From Psychrobacter immobilis (GTDB taxonomy: Bacteria > Pseudomonadota > Gammaproteobacteria > Pseudomonadales > Moraxellaceae), in assembly GCA_904846265.1 (NCBI GenBank), contig CAJHAA010000016.1, forward strand, positions 1 through 64,000: 64,000 nucleotides of DNA. The letters run 5' to 3'. The notes under the pieces are model-generated. The model was not told where the DNA came from and did no database searches. It saw nothing but the letters and a program-made list of their open reading frames with translations. This document shows, piece by piece, positions 1-7,990 of the stretch (its first letter is position 1; each line of letters begins with the position of its first letter). The position numbers and the translations under genes are program-made.

Positions 1-87
1 CTGCATAGTACGATTGGTTATGTGTCACCTTTTGATTTTGAAAAGCGGTATTATGATAATTTAACCCTGTCAGGCATCGCTGCCTGA
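1..87 (+). CDS. IS3-family transposase (integrase core), C-terminal end only
   Basis: Frame 1 is open from the first base to TGA at 85-87 and gives 28 residues beginning LHSTIGYVSPFDFE. The pattern HS.IGY.SP..FE is the conserved end of the rve integrase domain in IS3-family OrfB transposases. The protein would catalyse cut-and-paste or copy-out transposition of the element. The gene starts upstream of the window, so the DDE residues and the OrfA/OrfB frameshift cannot be seen. Confidence 0.8.
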   Translation: MHSTIGYVSPFDFEKRYYDNLTLSGIAA

Positions 88-126
88 CTCAAGTAAATCA
101 CTCTCCGATAAAGTCGGGGCGGTTCA
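1..126 (+). mobile_element. Right end of an IS3-family insertion sequence
   Basis: The window opens inside an insertion sequence. The first 87 bases encode a transposase C-terminus. They are followed by a short tail that ends near 101-126 in a sequence whose reverse complement begins TGAACCGCCCCGAC. Terminal repeats of this form, with a TG...CA boundary, are typical of IS3-family elements. The left part of the element lies outside the window, so completeness cannot be judged. It borders a T6SS effector/immunity island with several broken genes and may have helped rearrange it (inference). Confidence 0.75.
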
Positions 127-159
127 GTATTTTAGATAAAAAGCAGTGTCTTATATTTC

Positions 160-348
160 TTAAGGTACTGCTTCTTCTACTTTACATTTCTTAATCTTCT
201 CTAAAATTCCGCCCTTGCCTGTATCAATATTCGCGTCGCCACCTTTGTCGACCATAAGCCTTAAAAGCTTAAGTCTCTCAGGTACGCCATTGATATGAGT
301 AAGACTTGCTAGGATAATATAACTGTGTTTAAACCACCCGAAGGTGGC
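160..348 (-). pseudogene. Degraded ankyrin-like C-terminal fragment
   Basis: On the minus strand a frame is open from about 348 to a TAA at 160-162. It reads as one and a half ankyrin-like repeats (ILASLTHINGVPERLKLLRL followed by MVDKGGDANI). No start codon fits, and the frame runs through the terminator hairpin of the neighbouring gene, so this is a leftover rather than a gene. Ankyrin proteins often occur as immunity or accessory proteins beside T6SS effectors, which suits the location. The family call rests on a short match. Confidence 0.45.
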
Positions 349-350
349 TT
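331..350 (-). terminator. Rho-independent terminator with UUCG loop
   Basis: Read on the minus strand this is AAGCCACC-TTCG-GGTGGTTT: an 8-bp stem with one G-U pair closed by the very stable C(UUCG)G tetraloop and ending in U residues. It lies about 10 bases past the stop of the immunity-type gene at 361-1074. An identical hairpin follows the pseudogene further right (1303-1322). Confidence 0.8.
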
Positions 351-360
351 AAATAATTAA

Positions 361-1074
361 TTATACTAAGTCATCTAAATCAGGTAGATTTGATGAATCT
401 TCAACACCGAATGCCATTTGTCCTAATTTCTTAAAGTCGATGTATTGGATTTCAATCAAGTCAGGTAAGAGACTAAGATGCACAAAGATATTCATTTTAT
501 CGACATTTTTGATAGACGCGTTGTCACTTATGGCAAGGGCAGGAACGAAGCCAAACATTTCATCGTATTCAAGTGCTCCAAATTTTTTCACGCAGCGATT
601 GAATAAGGGTTTGCTATTGTTATCAACCATATCAACATATTTTGTCTCTTTAAAAGCAAAAAATAATTCAATTTTTCTATCTGCTAGGCCTTTTGCAATA
701 TCTTTCGCTTCCCCTTTTTCTTGATAAACCCAACCAAGAGTTGGAGTAATTGTATAGGCATGACCCATTTTTTCACCCCAAACGTATAACTTGCCAAAGC
801 CACTACGAGCAATCACATAATAATTGTCTTGTTTTAAAATGTCTTCACCTAGCCAAAGCACGAGCTCATCTTCATAGTCAGCAGGATTGACCATCCAAAA
901 TAGACCTTGTTTAAAGCGGCAGAAGCCCATTTTCTCCCAATAGAAAAGAAGTTTGTCAGGCAACTTGCCACGATAATATTCCAAGGTAGCTTGTTCAACA
1001 GGCTGTTGCCAGTCAGGTTGACCAAACTTTTCTAAAAAGTAATCAAATCCTTCATCAATAATAAAGTGACTCAT
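361..1074 (-). CDS. GAD-like / DUF1851 domain protein, probable T6SS immunity protein (Tdi1 type)
   Basis: The product is a 237-residue soluble protein with no signal peptide. The N-terminal half (about 15-80) has the GAD-like pattern (YYRGKLPDKLLFYWEKMGFC and a following GLFW.V.P.DY). The C-terminal half (about 150-235) resembles DUF1851, which carries the FGxLxxDEMFGFVPAL pattern. This two-part layout is that of Tdi1, the cytoplasmic immunity protein that neutralises the Tde1 DNase in Agrobacterium (family knowledge). No partner toxin gene is next to it, so it may be an orphan immunity gene kept after loss of the effector (inference). AAAGGA lies 5 bases before the ATG, and a strong terminator follows. 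It is intact, unlike its neighbours. The family call is fairly secure; the protected target is unknown. Confidence 0.7.
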   Translation of the reverse strand: MSHFIIDEGFDYFLEKFGQPDWQQPVEQATLEYYRGKLPDKLLFYWEKMGFCRFKQGLFWMVNPADYEDELVLWLGEDILKQDNYYVIARSGFGKLYVWGEKMGHAYTITPTLGWVYQEKGEAKDIAKGLADRKIELFFAFKETKYVDMVDNNSKPLFNRCVKKFGALEYDEMFGFVPALAISDNASIKNVDKMNIFVHLSLLPDLIEIQYIDFKKLGQMAFGVEDSSNLPDLDDLV

Positions 1075-1147
1075 TTTTCTATCCTTTAGATGTTTATTTG
1101 TACATATTAATCAGTGTCAATGATATTTGTTGGTAGGTGTTGGCTTG

Positions 1148-1294
1148 CTATTTATTATTACTGTTTTCTAATGCCTTATTAATTGCCCTGTGGTCATTTA
1201 CTTCTCTATCAAGCCCTAGTTGTATCAAAGTAGCAGGATGATACTGGTAGTTGTCCTGTTTGCTATTGGAGTTCGAGCTTGATTTGAGAGTCAT
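1148..1294 (-). pseudogene. Orphan VgrG fragment with internal deletion
   Basis: A minus-strand frame ending at 1148 contains DNYQYHPATLIQLGLDREVN followed by DHRAINKALE. This matches residues about 603-650 of the complete VgrG at 3059-5890 (HNYQHHTPTLTQTGL ... GRNVKDHNAIKMQLE), but about 13 residues are missing from the middle. Nothing of the rest of VgrG is present on either side. It is best read as the remnant of a second vgrG whose effector module was replaced. An ATG at 1292-1294 could give a 48-residue peptide, but there is no reason to think it is made. Confidence 0.65.
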
Positions 1295-1302
1295 AAATAT
1301 AA

Positions 1303-1322
1303 AAACCACCCGAAGGTGGCTT
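1303..1322 (-). terminator. Second copy of the UUCG-loop terminator
   Basis: The stem-loop ccacc-cgaa-ggtgg with flanking A and T runs is the same as at 331-350. It lies just beyond the 3' end of the Imm71/72-like pseudogene (stop at 1341-1343 in the restored frame), so it would end minus-strand transcription of that gene. Confidence 0.75.
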
Positions 1323-1340
1323 AAGTAAAATAATAACAAA

Positions 1341-2040
1341 CTATCCTTCTTCACCGTCAAACTGCCAAATCACTCCAGTTGTTGTTTGGATAGTCTGGCA
1401 TGGTTTCGCCTTGTCTAAAGTAACTACGGCTGTCTGCTTTGGCTAAAGTAAACCAGTAGCCTGATTTTGAGCAAGGTTGTCCTGCTAGACAACGCCCCTT
1501 TGCTTGGCTAGTGATTTCGGGTTTATTGGGTTTGGTTTGATTCTCATAATAAGGCGTCATGTCTTCACCCGCCTCAGAACGCTGCATAAACTCTTCATAA
1601 GTGATTTTATAAGGGTCGATAGAAATAAACTTGCTAGTATCAATCCCTGTTTTCTCTAATATCAGAGGGAGGGTGTAGTCGGGTTGATCTTGTTGAACGT
1701 CTAAGCCCATTTTGATGGCTTGAGTTTCAAATTGTAGCCTACATATAGGTATTTCTATATACAATTTGACATACTTCTTTTCTCAATAGTTTCTGTAATC
1801 CGCTCCTACTATTTGCTTAATGACTTCGTTTAGATCACTTATGTCTAAACTCATTGATTAATGAAGGTTACTTGTTTCAGGACTTGTGTTTCTAATAGAC
1901 ATAATATCCATAAAAGCATCCATTCTGGGCGTTAACTGTCACGTGAGTATGTCGTAACCTTTCCTATACTTGGGTCTCCAATACCGACAATTACGAGGCA
2001 GTTCAATGTTTGTAAGCAGTGAAATATTTTTTAGGGAGGG
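1341..2040 (-). pseudogene. Imm71/Imm72-like T6SS immunity gene, inactivated by stops and a frameshift
   Basis: One minus-strand frame from about 2040 to 1357 reads as a continuous protein interrupted by three stops: TGA at 1939-1941, TAA at 1858-1860 and TGA at 1783-1785. Pieces include ELPRNCRYWRPKYRKGYDIL, RMDAFMDIMSI, MSLDISDLNEVIKQ and the 3' part AGQPCSKSGYWFTLAKADSR with YFRQGETMPDYP. The pattern C.G.PC..SGYWFT.A.A.SR..F.QGE.MP is what I know from Imm71/Imm72 immunity proteins of polymorphic toxins. The frame ends early (stop at 1357). An 8-bp contraction would explain this, because adding TGGCAGTT back restores VWQFDGEEG and a stop at 1341. The longest intact piece (1357-1764, TTG start) is unlikely to be a real gene on its own. 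Confidence 0.6.
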
Positions 2041-2042
2041 TT

Positions 2043-2426
2043 CTATTCTGGTGTTATATAACTATCTAAGGATTCTATGAATTCTTCATATCTCTTGCTA
2101 TTATATAATTCTAGACAAGAGAATGTAGTGTTATCACCATCAAAAGATTTAAAGTTATTGCTTTTAATGTTTTCTGTTATGTAGGAATGGACTGAATTGT
2201 ATACATCTGGACTATTATGATTACCGTTATTAAGGTAAATACCTAAGGCTCTAGAGTAATCTAGATAAGGTAAGTTCTTTTCTTCTGATTTTCTCTTCAT
2301 ACAATAAGAAAACCCGTAGTTTTGTAGGGATAGTCTAGAGGATTTTATATATTCATCGTTTTGTGAATAACAAGATTGGCTGAATAGCGATAGCAATATT
2401 ATTGTTAAGTAACTAGATGGCTTCAT
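2043..2426 (-). CDS. tai4: T6SS amidase immunity protein, Tai4 family
   Basis: This is a small exported protein of 127 residues. It begins MKPSSYLTIILLSLFSQSC, a Sec-type signal peptide, followed by a mature domain with SLQNYGFSYCMKRK and a late TTFSCLELY cysteine, as in Tai4. Tai4 proteins sit in the periplasm and bind the Tae4 amidase, protecting the producer and its kin from peptidoglycan cutting (family knowledge). I place the start at the ATG whose A is the last base of the tae4 stop (TAATG), because this puts the signal peptide at the N-terminus. An upstream ATG would add five residues (MGNKI). The overlap with tae4 implies translational coupling, so toxin and antidote are made together. 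Confidence 0.82.
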   Translation of the reverse strand: MKPSSYLTIILLSLFSQSCYSQNDEYIKSSRLSLQNYGFSYCMKRKSEEKNLPYLDYSRALGIYLNNGNHNSPDVYNSVHSYITENIKSNNFKSFDGDNTTFSCLELYNSKRYEEFIESLDSYITPE

Positions 2427-3055
2427 TATTTTATTTCCCAAAACAGTATTCTATCTGTTGTAGCAGGAGCATGGGGCACAAAGTAACAGCTGTCGCCACA
2501 AGCACTTCCATTCCATAAAGTAACATGGCCAGTAGCGTCACTCCATCCACTAACATCAAAGATTATTATTCCTGTTTTTCCAGAGAGCTTCCCGCTGACG
2601 CTAGCCATAGAGGTATTACTAGATAGAAAAGTAGATGTTGGGCTACCAAATTTACTCTTTATTAGTTTTATCATTTCTTTAACACGCAGTAAATAGCTAA
2701 AGTTATCCTCCCCTTTTACAGTATAAAATCCAGATTCCCTATTTTTTATTCTATATCCAGAGTAGTTTAAAGATCTACTTAACCTTAAAGCACATGCGTT
2801 TGTATAGGATGCTGGGTTCTCTTTATGCAGTGCATATGCTTGTCCACCGACCATTTTATAAGTATCAGGAGCAGATTTATTGACAGGATAGTTTCGCCAC
2901 AATTTTTTGAACAATGTATCTCTACTAATATTTACTTGTTGAGTTCTATTGTTCGAAGAGGTTCTCGAACTTGATGTGTTAGGACTTTGAAGAACTGCAA
3001 ATGGATTGTATCCAGGTGGGTATGTTTGATTTCTATTGCTAGGTTCATTAGGCAT
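2426..3055 (-). CDS. tae4: T6SS peptidoglycan amidase effector, Tae4 family
   Basis: The product has 209 residues. The first 45 or so are Ser/Asn/Pro-rich and probably flexible. The NlpC/P60-like Tae4 domain follows, with the catalytic cysteine at about 88 in TNACALRLSRSLNYSG, the histidine at about 177 in ATGHVTLWNG, an aspartate at about 188, and a disulfide-type pair CGDSC (186/190). Tae4 enzymes cleave the gamma-D-Glu to mDAP bond of peptidoglycan in the target periplasm (family knowledge). There is no signal peptide, as expected for cargo of the T6SS spike. The gene begins 3 bases after vgrG with AAGGAA as ribosome site and overlaps tai4, giving the order vgrG-tae4-tai4. All key residues are present, so it should be active. 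Confidence 0.88.
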   Translation of the reverse strand: MPNEPSNRNQTYPPGYNPFAVLQSPNTSSSRTSSNNRTQQVNISRDTLFKKLWRNYPVNKSAPDTYKMVGGQAYALHKENPASYTNACALRLSRSLNYSGYRIKNRESGFYTVKGEDNFSYLLRVKEMIKLIKSKFGSPTSTFLSSNTSMASVSGKLSGKTGIIIFDVSGWSDATGHVTLWNGSACGDSCYFVPHAPATTDRILFWEIK

Positions 3056-3058
3056 ATA

Positions 3059-5890
3059 TTATTCCTTATCTGAATCGTTTTTTAAATGGATAGTTATATT
3101 TTGTTCTATAGAGGTATATATCATGTCCGTAAAGCCATCTTCATCAGTCGTACCTTCAAACACTTCACCCGTTATTTCAGCCTGCGCAATATAATCAACG
3201 AAACTATAGGGAATATCATCATCGTCAGCAAACCTAAACTGAGCAGTATAGTTATCTAATTTCAAATGAACCTTAATCTCATCAGGATCAGAGCTGTAGA
3301 ACGTCTCAGTATTTCCCTCAGCATCAGTTACACCCTCGAATGTTTCTTTTGTATTCTCATTAATAGCAATATATGGTGTATTGGTGTAGGCGATATCATC
3401 ATCGTCAGCGAACTTAAATTGCGCTTTAAACATCGCACCAGCTATCAAGCTGGGCAACCCCGCCAATCCCAACCCATCCATCCCCCCACCAGCCTTACTA
3501 TGCTTACCAGCTTTCTCCGTAAACTGCTTAGCCGCTATCGTAATATCAGCACCATTAAGCGTGATACTCGCACCACCAGCCGTCAGCGTAATTTTATTCG
3601 TCGCTACTATCTCAACCTCTTTGGTCGAAGACGCCACGTTCACATCCTGCTTTGCAGTGGCTTCAAGCTTACCCGTATGGGCAGAGAGGGTGATATTCTC
3701 TTTGGCATTGGTCATACTAAACTGACCATCGGCTATGATATTTAGAGACTCGCTACTGACCTGGTTATGACTCTCTCCACTACTGATCACCATATCTTGC
3801 TGCGTGGTGGAGGCCATCTCACCCATGCTTCTGTGAATCAGCGTGTCTTCACTGACATAGCTTGTGTCTGCTGCGCTATCGATCAGCGTGTAGGGGTTTG
3901 TTTGATGGGTATTGGTTTGCTGTTCTTCTGCGATAGTCTCAAGTTGCATCTTAATCGCATTATGGTCTTTAACGTTTCTGCCTAGCCCTGTTGCCAGTTG
4001 CGTTAACCGCTCAGTTAAGTGCTGACCGCCAAGACCAGTTTGAGTCAGAGTCGGGGTGTGGTGCTGGTAGTTGTGCTGTCCAGATTGCGTATGAGTTTGC
4101 GGTTGAGTGGAAAGGACGAGGGCTTCGCCTGATTTTATATTGATTTGAGCGTTAGTAGTCGCATTGATGCCTTCGCGTTTGGCGGTGCCTGATGGATTGA
4201 TGACCCCCATCTTTAGACTGGCAGATATCCCAGCACTGTCTATTTTTATCTGAGAGTAAGCTTTTTCTGTACGGTGGTCAGTCACCCATTCAGACAGGCC
4301 GTTGCCCGTGTTGCGATAACCGCTTTCAATCGCTTGTTCGTTGTCCGTGGCAAATAGGCTAGGGCGAGTCGATGACAATAAACTACCAGTATTAATCAGA
4401 TGCTCGCTATCACCAATAGATTGCATGAGGGTTTGGTCATCCGCTCTATGGGTGAAATGTGTGCCGTAGTTCGCGCCAGCTTGCGCCTCCAATCGGTTGA
4501 TAGGCTGAGCTGGATTATCCAGTAAATAGCTGCGCGTGGGCGTCATATGGTTACGGCTATCGATATCGCTTTGCGCTTCGGTGATACCTGTCATCGGCGG
4601 TAGAGTCTGTCTACTGTATAGATGACCGACCCATAGGGTATCAGCGGTAATGAGGCGCAGCTGAGTTAAATGAATGCCAGCTTGTAAAGAGGAGGCATGA
4701 CGCTGTTGGTGGCGTGAGCTTTGGGTCAGCCCTGTGACATGCGCTAGACTATTGCGAGCCAGATGCACGATATGGGTAGCACGGTAGTGCTGATTGAGCG
4801 TACTGTGATCGACAAGCATAAAGGTATCAGCAACACTCAAATCCGTAGCATGGGCTAGAGCATGATAGATGTTATATCGATTTTGATGACTGTTTGCCAC
4901 GATGGTTGCTGCGTCTATGGTTTCAGTATCGGTTACTGGCGCAAAAGCAGCAGGCGTGTCTAATGTGAGTGTGTGGTTATTCGAATGGCTTACGTCATCA
5001 GGGTTACGGCTCATCGCAACGTCAGCGGACTGCGTTGGGTGTGCAACACTGCTGCTATTAAAACGCTGCATCTTTACTGAGTTTGGTTGGGTGATGACCT
5101 GCTCACTCAATGCCAATACTGGTGCATGGACACGGTCATGTAACACTTGCTGGTAACGCAGCGCGCCAATATTTAAGCTAATTCCATCGCTATCACTTGG
5201 ACTATGCGATGTAATAACGAGCTTTGGTGGACTATGCTCGTCCGTTTGCTCATGGCGTAGATAGGCTGTCAGCCCTTGACGCGCGAGCCGCTCGCAAATA
5301 TGTGTCCAGTCGCTTATTTGCCACTGGGTCATGCGTGCTGGTGACCAGTTAGCATCTTCACCATTGTTGCTGTCATCGATTATTTCTATATCCAGCGTAG
5401 CCGTGCGCTCTGCTACCATAGCTTGTACGGTCAAATGAGTATCAATATGACTGCGTATATGCTGATGCAGGCGATAAGTGATGGGCTGTACAAGCAGGCG
5501 ATAATAGCCGTAGCTGCCATCATGATCTAGCTGATGCACAGCCGTTATATACAGATGACGAAAGCTTAGGCCACTCGGAATATCAAAGCTCAAGGTCAGA
5601 GGGCTACCGATGAGATTGGTTAATGGCGTAAAGGGAGGGTGATGCCGCTCATGGATATAAACGTGTAGCACATAAGTGTCGATACCGTGCTGCTGGTATT
5701 GGCAATTACCACTGGGGTTTAGTTGAGCAATGATATCGGCTTCATCAGCGCTATGCATGAGCTTATCTTGCCACGCACGATGAGCATTGATGTCTTGGCG
5801 AGCGCTCGGATAGGGCGCTTGAGTGCTGCCTTCACTGGCATAGAGCCGATCAGGGTGCATAGGCAGCACGGTATTGGTCAAGCGTAGCAT
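3059..5890 (-). CDS. vgrG: T6SS spike protein VgrG (TssI) with two C-terminal adaptor-like repeats
   Basis: The product has 943 residues. The N-terminal third has gp27-like beta-rich text (IGSPLTLSFDIPSGLSFRHL, then YYRLLVQPITYRLHQ). The middle is divergent and rich in His/Gln/Asn; I cannot find the usual OB-fold signature of VgrG there. Residues about 690-810 form the repetitive DUF2345/needle region (NITLSAHTGKLEATAKQDVN, KITLTAGGASITLNGADITI). The last 122 residues (822-943) are two copies of a roughly 59-residue unit beginning AQF.FADDDDI.Y and containing F.G.TD..G. Such transthyretin-like tails are known to carry effectors. VgrG trimers tip the Hcp tube and here probably deliver Tae4, encoded 3 bases downstream. 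AGGGA precedes the ATG. The assignment is firm from the tail and context, less so from the middle. Confidence 0.82.
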   Translation of the reverse strand: MLRLTNTVLPMHPDRLYASEGSTQAPYPSARQDINAHRAWQDKLMHSADEADIIAQLNPSGNCQYQQHGIDTYVLHVYIHERHHPPFTPLTNLIGSPLTLSFDIPSGLSFRHLYITAVHQLDHDGSYGYYRLLVQPITYRLHQHIRSHIDTHLTVQAMVAERTATLDIEIIDDSNNGEDANWSPARMTQWQISDWTHICERLARQGLTAYLRHEQTDEHSPPKLVITSHSPSDSDGISLNIGALRYQQVLHDRVHAPVLALSEQVITQPNSVKMQRFNSSSVAHPTQSADVAMSRNPDDVSHSNNHTLTLDTPAAFAPVTDTETIDAATIVANSHQNRYNIYHALAHATDLSVADTFMLVDHSTLNQHYRATHIVHLARNSLAHVTGLTQSSRHQQRHASSLQAGIHLTQLRLITADTLWVGHLYSRQTLPPMTGITEAQSDIDSRNHMTPTRSYLLDNPAQPINRLEAQAGANYGTHFTHRADDQTLMQSIGDSEHLINTGSLLSSTRPSLFATDNEQAIESGYRNTGNGLSEWVTDHRTEKAYSQIKIDSAGISASLKMGVINPSGTAKREGINATTNAQINIKSGEALVLSTQPQTHTQSGQHNYQHHTPTLTQTGLGGQHLTERLTQLATGLGRNVKDHNAIKMQLETIAEEQQTNTHQTNPYTLIDSAADTSYVSEDTLIHRSMGEMASTTQQDMVISSGESHNQVSSESLNIIADGQFSMTNAKENITLSAHTGKLEATAKQDVNVASSTKEVEIVATNKITLTAGGASITLNGADITIAAKQFTEKAGKHSKAGGGMDGLGLAGLPSLIAGAMFKAQFKFADDDDIAYTNTPYIAINENTKETFEGVTDAEGNTETFYSSDPDEIKVHLKLDNYTAQFRFADDDDIPYSFVDYIAQAEITGEVFEGTTDEDGFTDMIYTSIEQNITIHLKNDSDKE

Positions 5891-6062
5891 AGTTATGTCC
5901 CTATTTTTTTAGCAGTGGCTCTCTTTTAGCATTGGTGTTTTTTGTAGCATCGATATCTCTAGTAGCAATGACAGTATGTTTTTCAGCATTATCAAACCAG
6001 CTATCAGCACTTAACCGTCATTGCTTAGTGACCATTATCGTCATACGTTCTACATAGCGATG

Positions 6063-6899
6063 TTATTCATTAAGGGTAAATTCGATACGGCGATTGCGAG
6101 TGCGACCTTCTTCGTTGTCGTTACTAGCGATAGGATCTGAGTCCCCTTTGCCAGTAGTACTGAGACGAGTCGCATTGATATTTCGACCGATCAAGTATTG
6201 TTTGACGGCTTCTGCACGCTTATTTGATAGGGCAAGATTGGCAGTAGAATTGCCGACATTGTCGGTATGACCGGTGATAAGAACAGGCTTATCACCGACC
6301 CGCTGTAACACCCCTGCCATATCGTCTAAGATACCAAGGCCCATCGGCGTTAGATTGGTGCTACCAGACTCGAACTCGACGATACGGTTGCCTAAAGTCT
6401 CGTCTATGAGGCGTTGTTCACCTTCTACCACGACCAGCTGATTTTCTAATTGATAGAGATCAGTTAGGCGCGAGTGAATACGGTTTTGAATGGCTTGCTT
6501 TTGTTCAAGGCTGCTTACCTTGCCATGTAAGCTAATGGTCGTACCATGAATGTCAATACGCCCTTGACGAATGTTAGAGATGTCGCTATCAATGATAGTC
6601 GTGGCTATCTGTTGCCAGTTGGTCGGTATACTGATGTTCGAACGTACTTCGATTTCATCTCTGACAGGTTTATCAGGATACTGTGCTTTTAGCTTGTCAA
6701 GCAATTGCTGTTTGTCTGAACTGGTAGCGACCACACCTTTGATGACCACTGGCACATTTTGTGAGTTATTTGTCACATGAGCGTCGTTATGTTCTGCAAA
6801 TACAACGGCGCTCATAGGAAGGGTGATAGCGGCGGCTAATAGCAGGTTTTTCGTGTGATTTGTTAGCTTGGGTTTTGTCATTCTGGAGAGGACTTTCAT
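6063..6899 (-). CDS. tagN: OmpA/BON-domain peptidoglycan-binding protein of the T6SS locus (TagN-like)
   Basis: The 278-residue protein has an N-terminal hydrophobic segment (about 18-35, ending VVFA) that acts as signal peptide or anchor. Two BON-like stretches follow (about 75-165; IDIHGTTISLHGKVSSLEQ). The C-terminal OmpA domain (about 170-278) shows the peptidoglycan-binding pattern TGHTDNVGNSTANLALSNKR and GRTRNRRIEF. In Acinetobacter T6SS loci a similar OmpA-type protein, TagN, follows tagF and is thought to tie the trans-envelope complex to the cell wall. The same order (tssM, tagF, this gene) is seen here on the minus strand. The domain call is secure; the TagN name rests on position. 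Confidence 0.75.
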   Translation of the reverse strand: MKVLSRMTKPKLTNHTKNLLLAAAITLPMSAVVFAEHNDAHVTNNSQNVPVVIKGVVATSSDKQQLLDKLKAQYPDKPVRDEIEVRSNISIPTNWQQIATTIIDSDISNIRQGRIDIHGTTISLHGKVSSLEQKQAIQNRIHSRLTDLYQLENQLVVVEGEQRLIDETLGNRIVEFESGSTNLTPMGLGILDDMAGVLQRVGDKPVLITGHTDNVGNSTANLALSNKRAEAVKQYLIGRNINATRLSTTGKGDSDPIASNDNEEGRTRNRRIEFTLNE

Positions 6900-7009
6900 T
6901 CAAGTACCTTTTTAATCTGTCTATTATTGAGCAGTGACTAATTGCAGGGGTATGATGCATGGCGGCTACTATCAGCTGTTACGAATCAGCAGTTATCGTG
7001 AGCTATTAT

Positions 7010-7990
7010 TTATTGTGCTAAAAAAGTTTTTTTAAACAATTGCCTAGTATCATACAGAGATAAATTGTCTTGTAACAATACTTTATTGAAACGGGTCAAT
7101 CCAATGTCTTCATCAATATAGCCTTGAGTCCAGTCGCTATGAGCGATGACTACCCAATCTTCAGGATAAGTTTGTTCACTTTCTGATATTTGCTTGAGTA
7201 TACGTCCATCGGGTTTAGTAAAACTCATGAGCAGGCGATAGCAATTAGCGACACGATATAAGTAGGTATTCAAGTAGAGCTGGTGTGGCTGATAAAAACC
7301 ATTGATGAGATCGTGCCAAAAAGTGGCCATGTGTATCGAGTTTTCTCTATCAGAGGTAAGTGACCAGCAGATGGCTTTATTCAAGCCATGGAAACCCTTA
7401 GTAAAGGTCGGTAAAAATAACAGGCCAGTGGCAATGATTTGCTGTATCAGTTGCGCTTTATCGATGTTCATTAAGATCGCTATATCATGCAACGTAGTGG
7501 TATTGATAAAATCATAGTAGTAAGTACTGGCATTGTTATCGATGCTGAGTTGGCTATGATTGAGATGCTCCATCAGATCGCTATTGTCAGTTTTGGATTT
7601 GGCCATACTTAAAACTTCATAAGTGTCATTCCAAAGCGCTGATGACTTGACGGGCAGATAGTTCATCCAGTTTTTCGGTTTATCGAGATGAAGCACGCCA
7701 AAACCTATCAATGGGTAATTTCTATAGCTACTATCGTGACTAGGGATCAAAACACCGGTGATAATCTCATTAGCTCTAGTATCGATATGACTGAAATTTA
7801 AAAAGGCAAAGTTATGATTACTGACATTGTCTATCGGAATTCCGCTAAATACACTTTCCGACACGGCTAGCGCTTGGCTGACCCATTCATCAATGGCATT
7901 GGTCTCAGAGATATGAGCGCGCGCCCGTACAAAGTCCCCGCGAGCAGGCAATTTTCCAAAATATACTAAAGGCAAGGAGTCTGGAGTCAT
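7010..7990 (-). CDS. tagF: T6SS accessory protein TagF
   Basis: The product has 326 residues. The start MTPDSLPLVYFGKLPARGDF followed by VRAR carries the near-invariant GKLPxRGDFV signature of the TagF N-terminal domain. The rest is the alpha/beta domain that TagF uses to bind the FHA protein and hold the T6SS off (as in Pseudomonas aeruginosa and Agrobacterium). The ATG overlaps the tssM stop by four bases (ATGA), with AGGAG upstream, so the two are translationally coupled. No PpkA/PppA/Fha genes lie in this window. TagF may therefore act without the phosphorylation pathway, as proposed for other species that lack those genes. Confidence 0.9.
   Translation of the reverse strand: MTPDSLPLVYFGKLPARGDFVRARAHISETNAIDEWVSQALAVSESVFSGIPIDNVSNHNFAFLNFSHIDTRANEIITGVLIPSHDSSYRNYPLIGFGVLHLDKPKNWMNYLPVKSSALWNDTYEVLSMAKSKTDNSDLMEHLNHSQLSIDNNASTYYYDFINTTTLHDIAILMNIDKAQLIQQIIATGLLFLPTFTKGFHGLNKAICWSLTSDRENSIHMATFWHDLINGFYQPHQLYLNTYLYRVANCYRLLMSFTKPDGRILKQISESEQTYPEDWVVIAHSDWTQGYIDEDIGLTRFNKVLLQDNLSLYDTRQLFKKTFLAQ

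Noticed and set aside
1357..1764. A 135-residue gene starting at TTG
   Set aside because: It is the 3' piece of the longer broken immunity gene; the frame continues upstream across a stop and downstream through a frameshift.
3266..3985. Plus-strand open frames opposite vgrG
   Set aside because: Low-complexity shadow of the vgrG needle repeats, no start signals.
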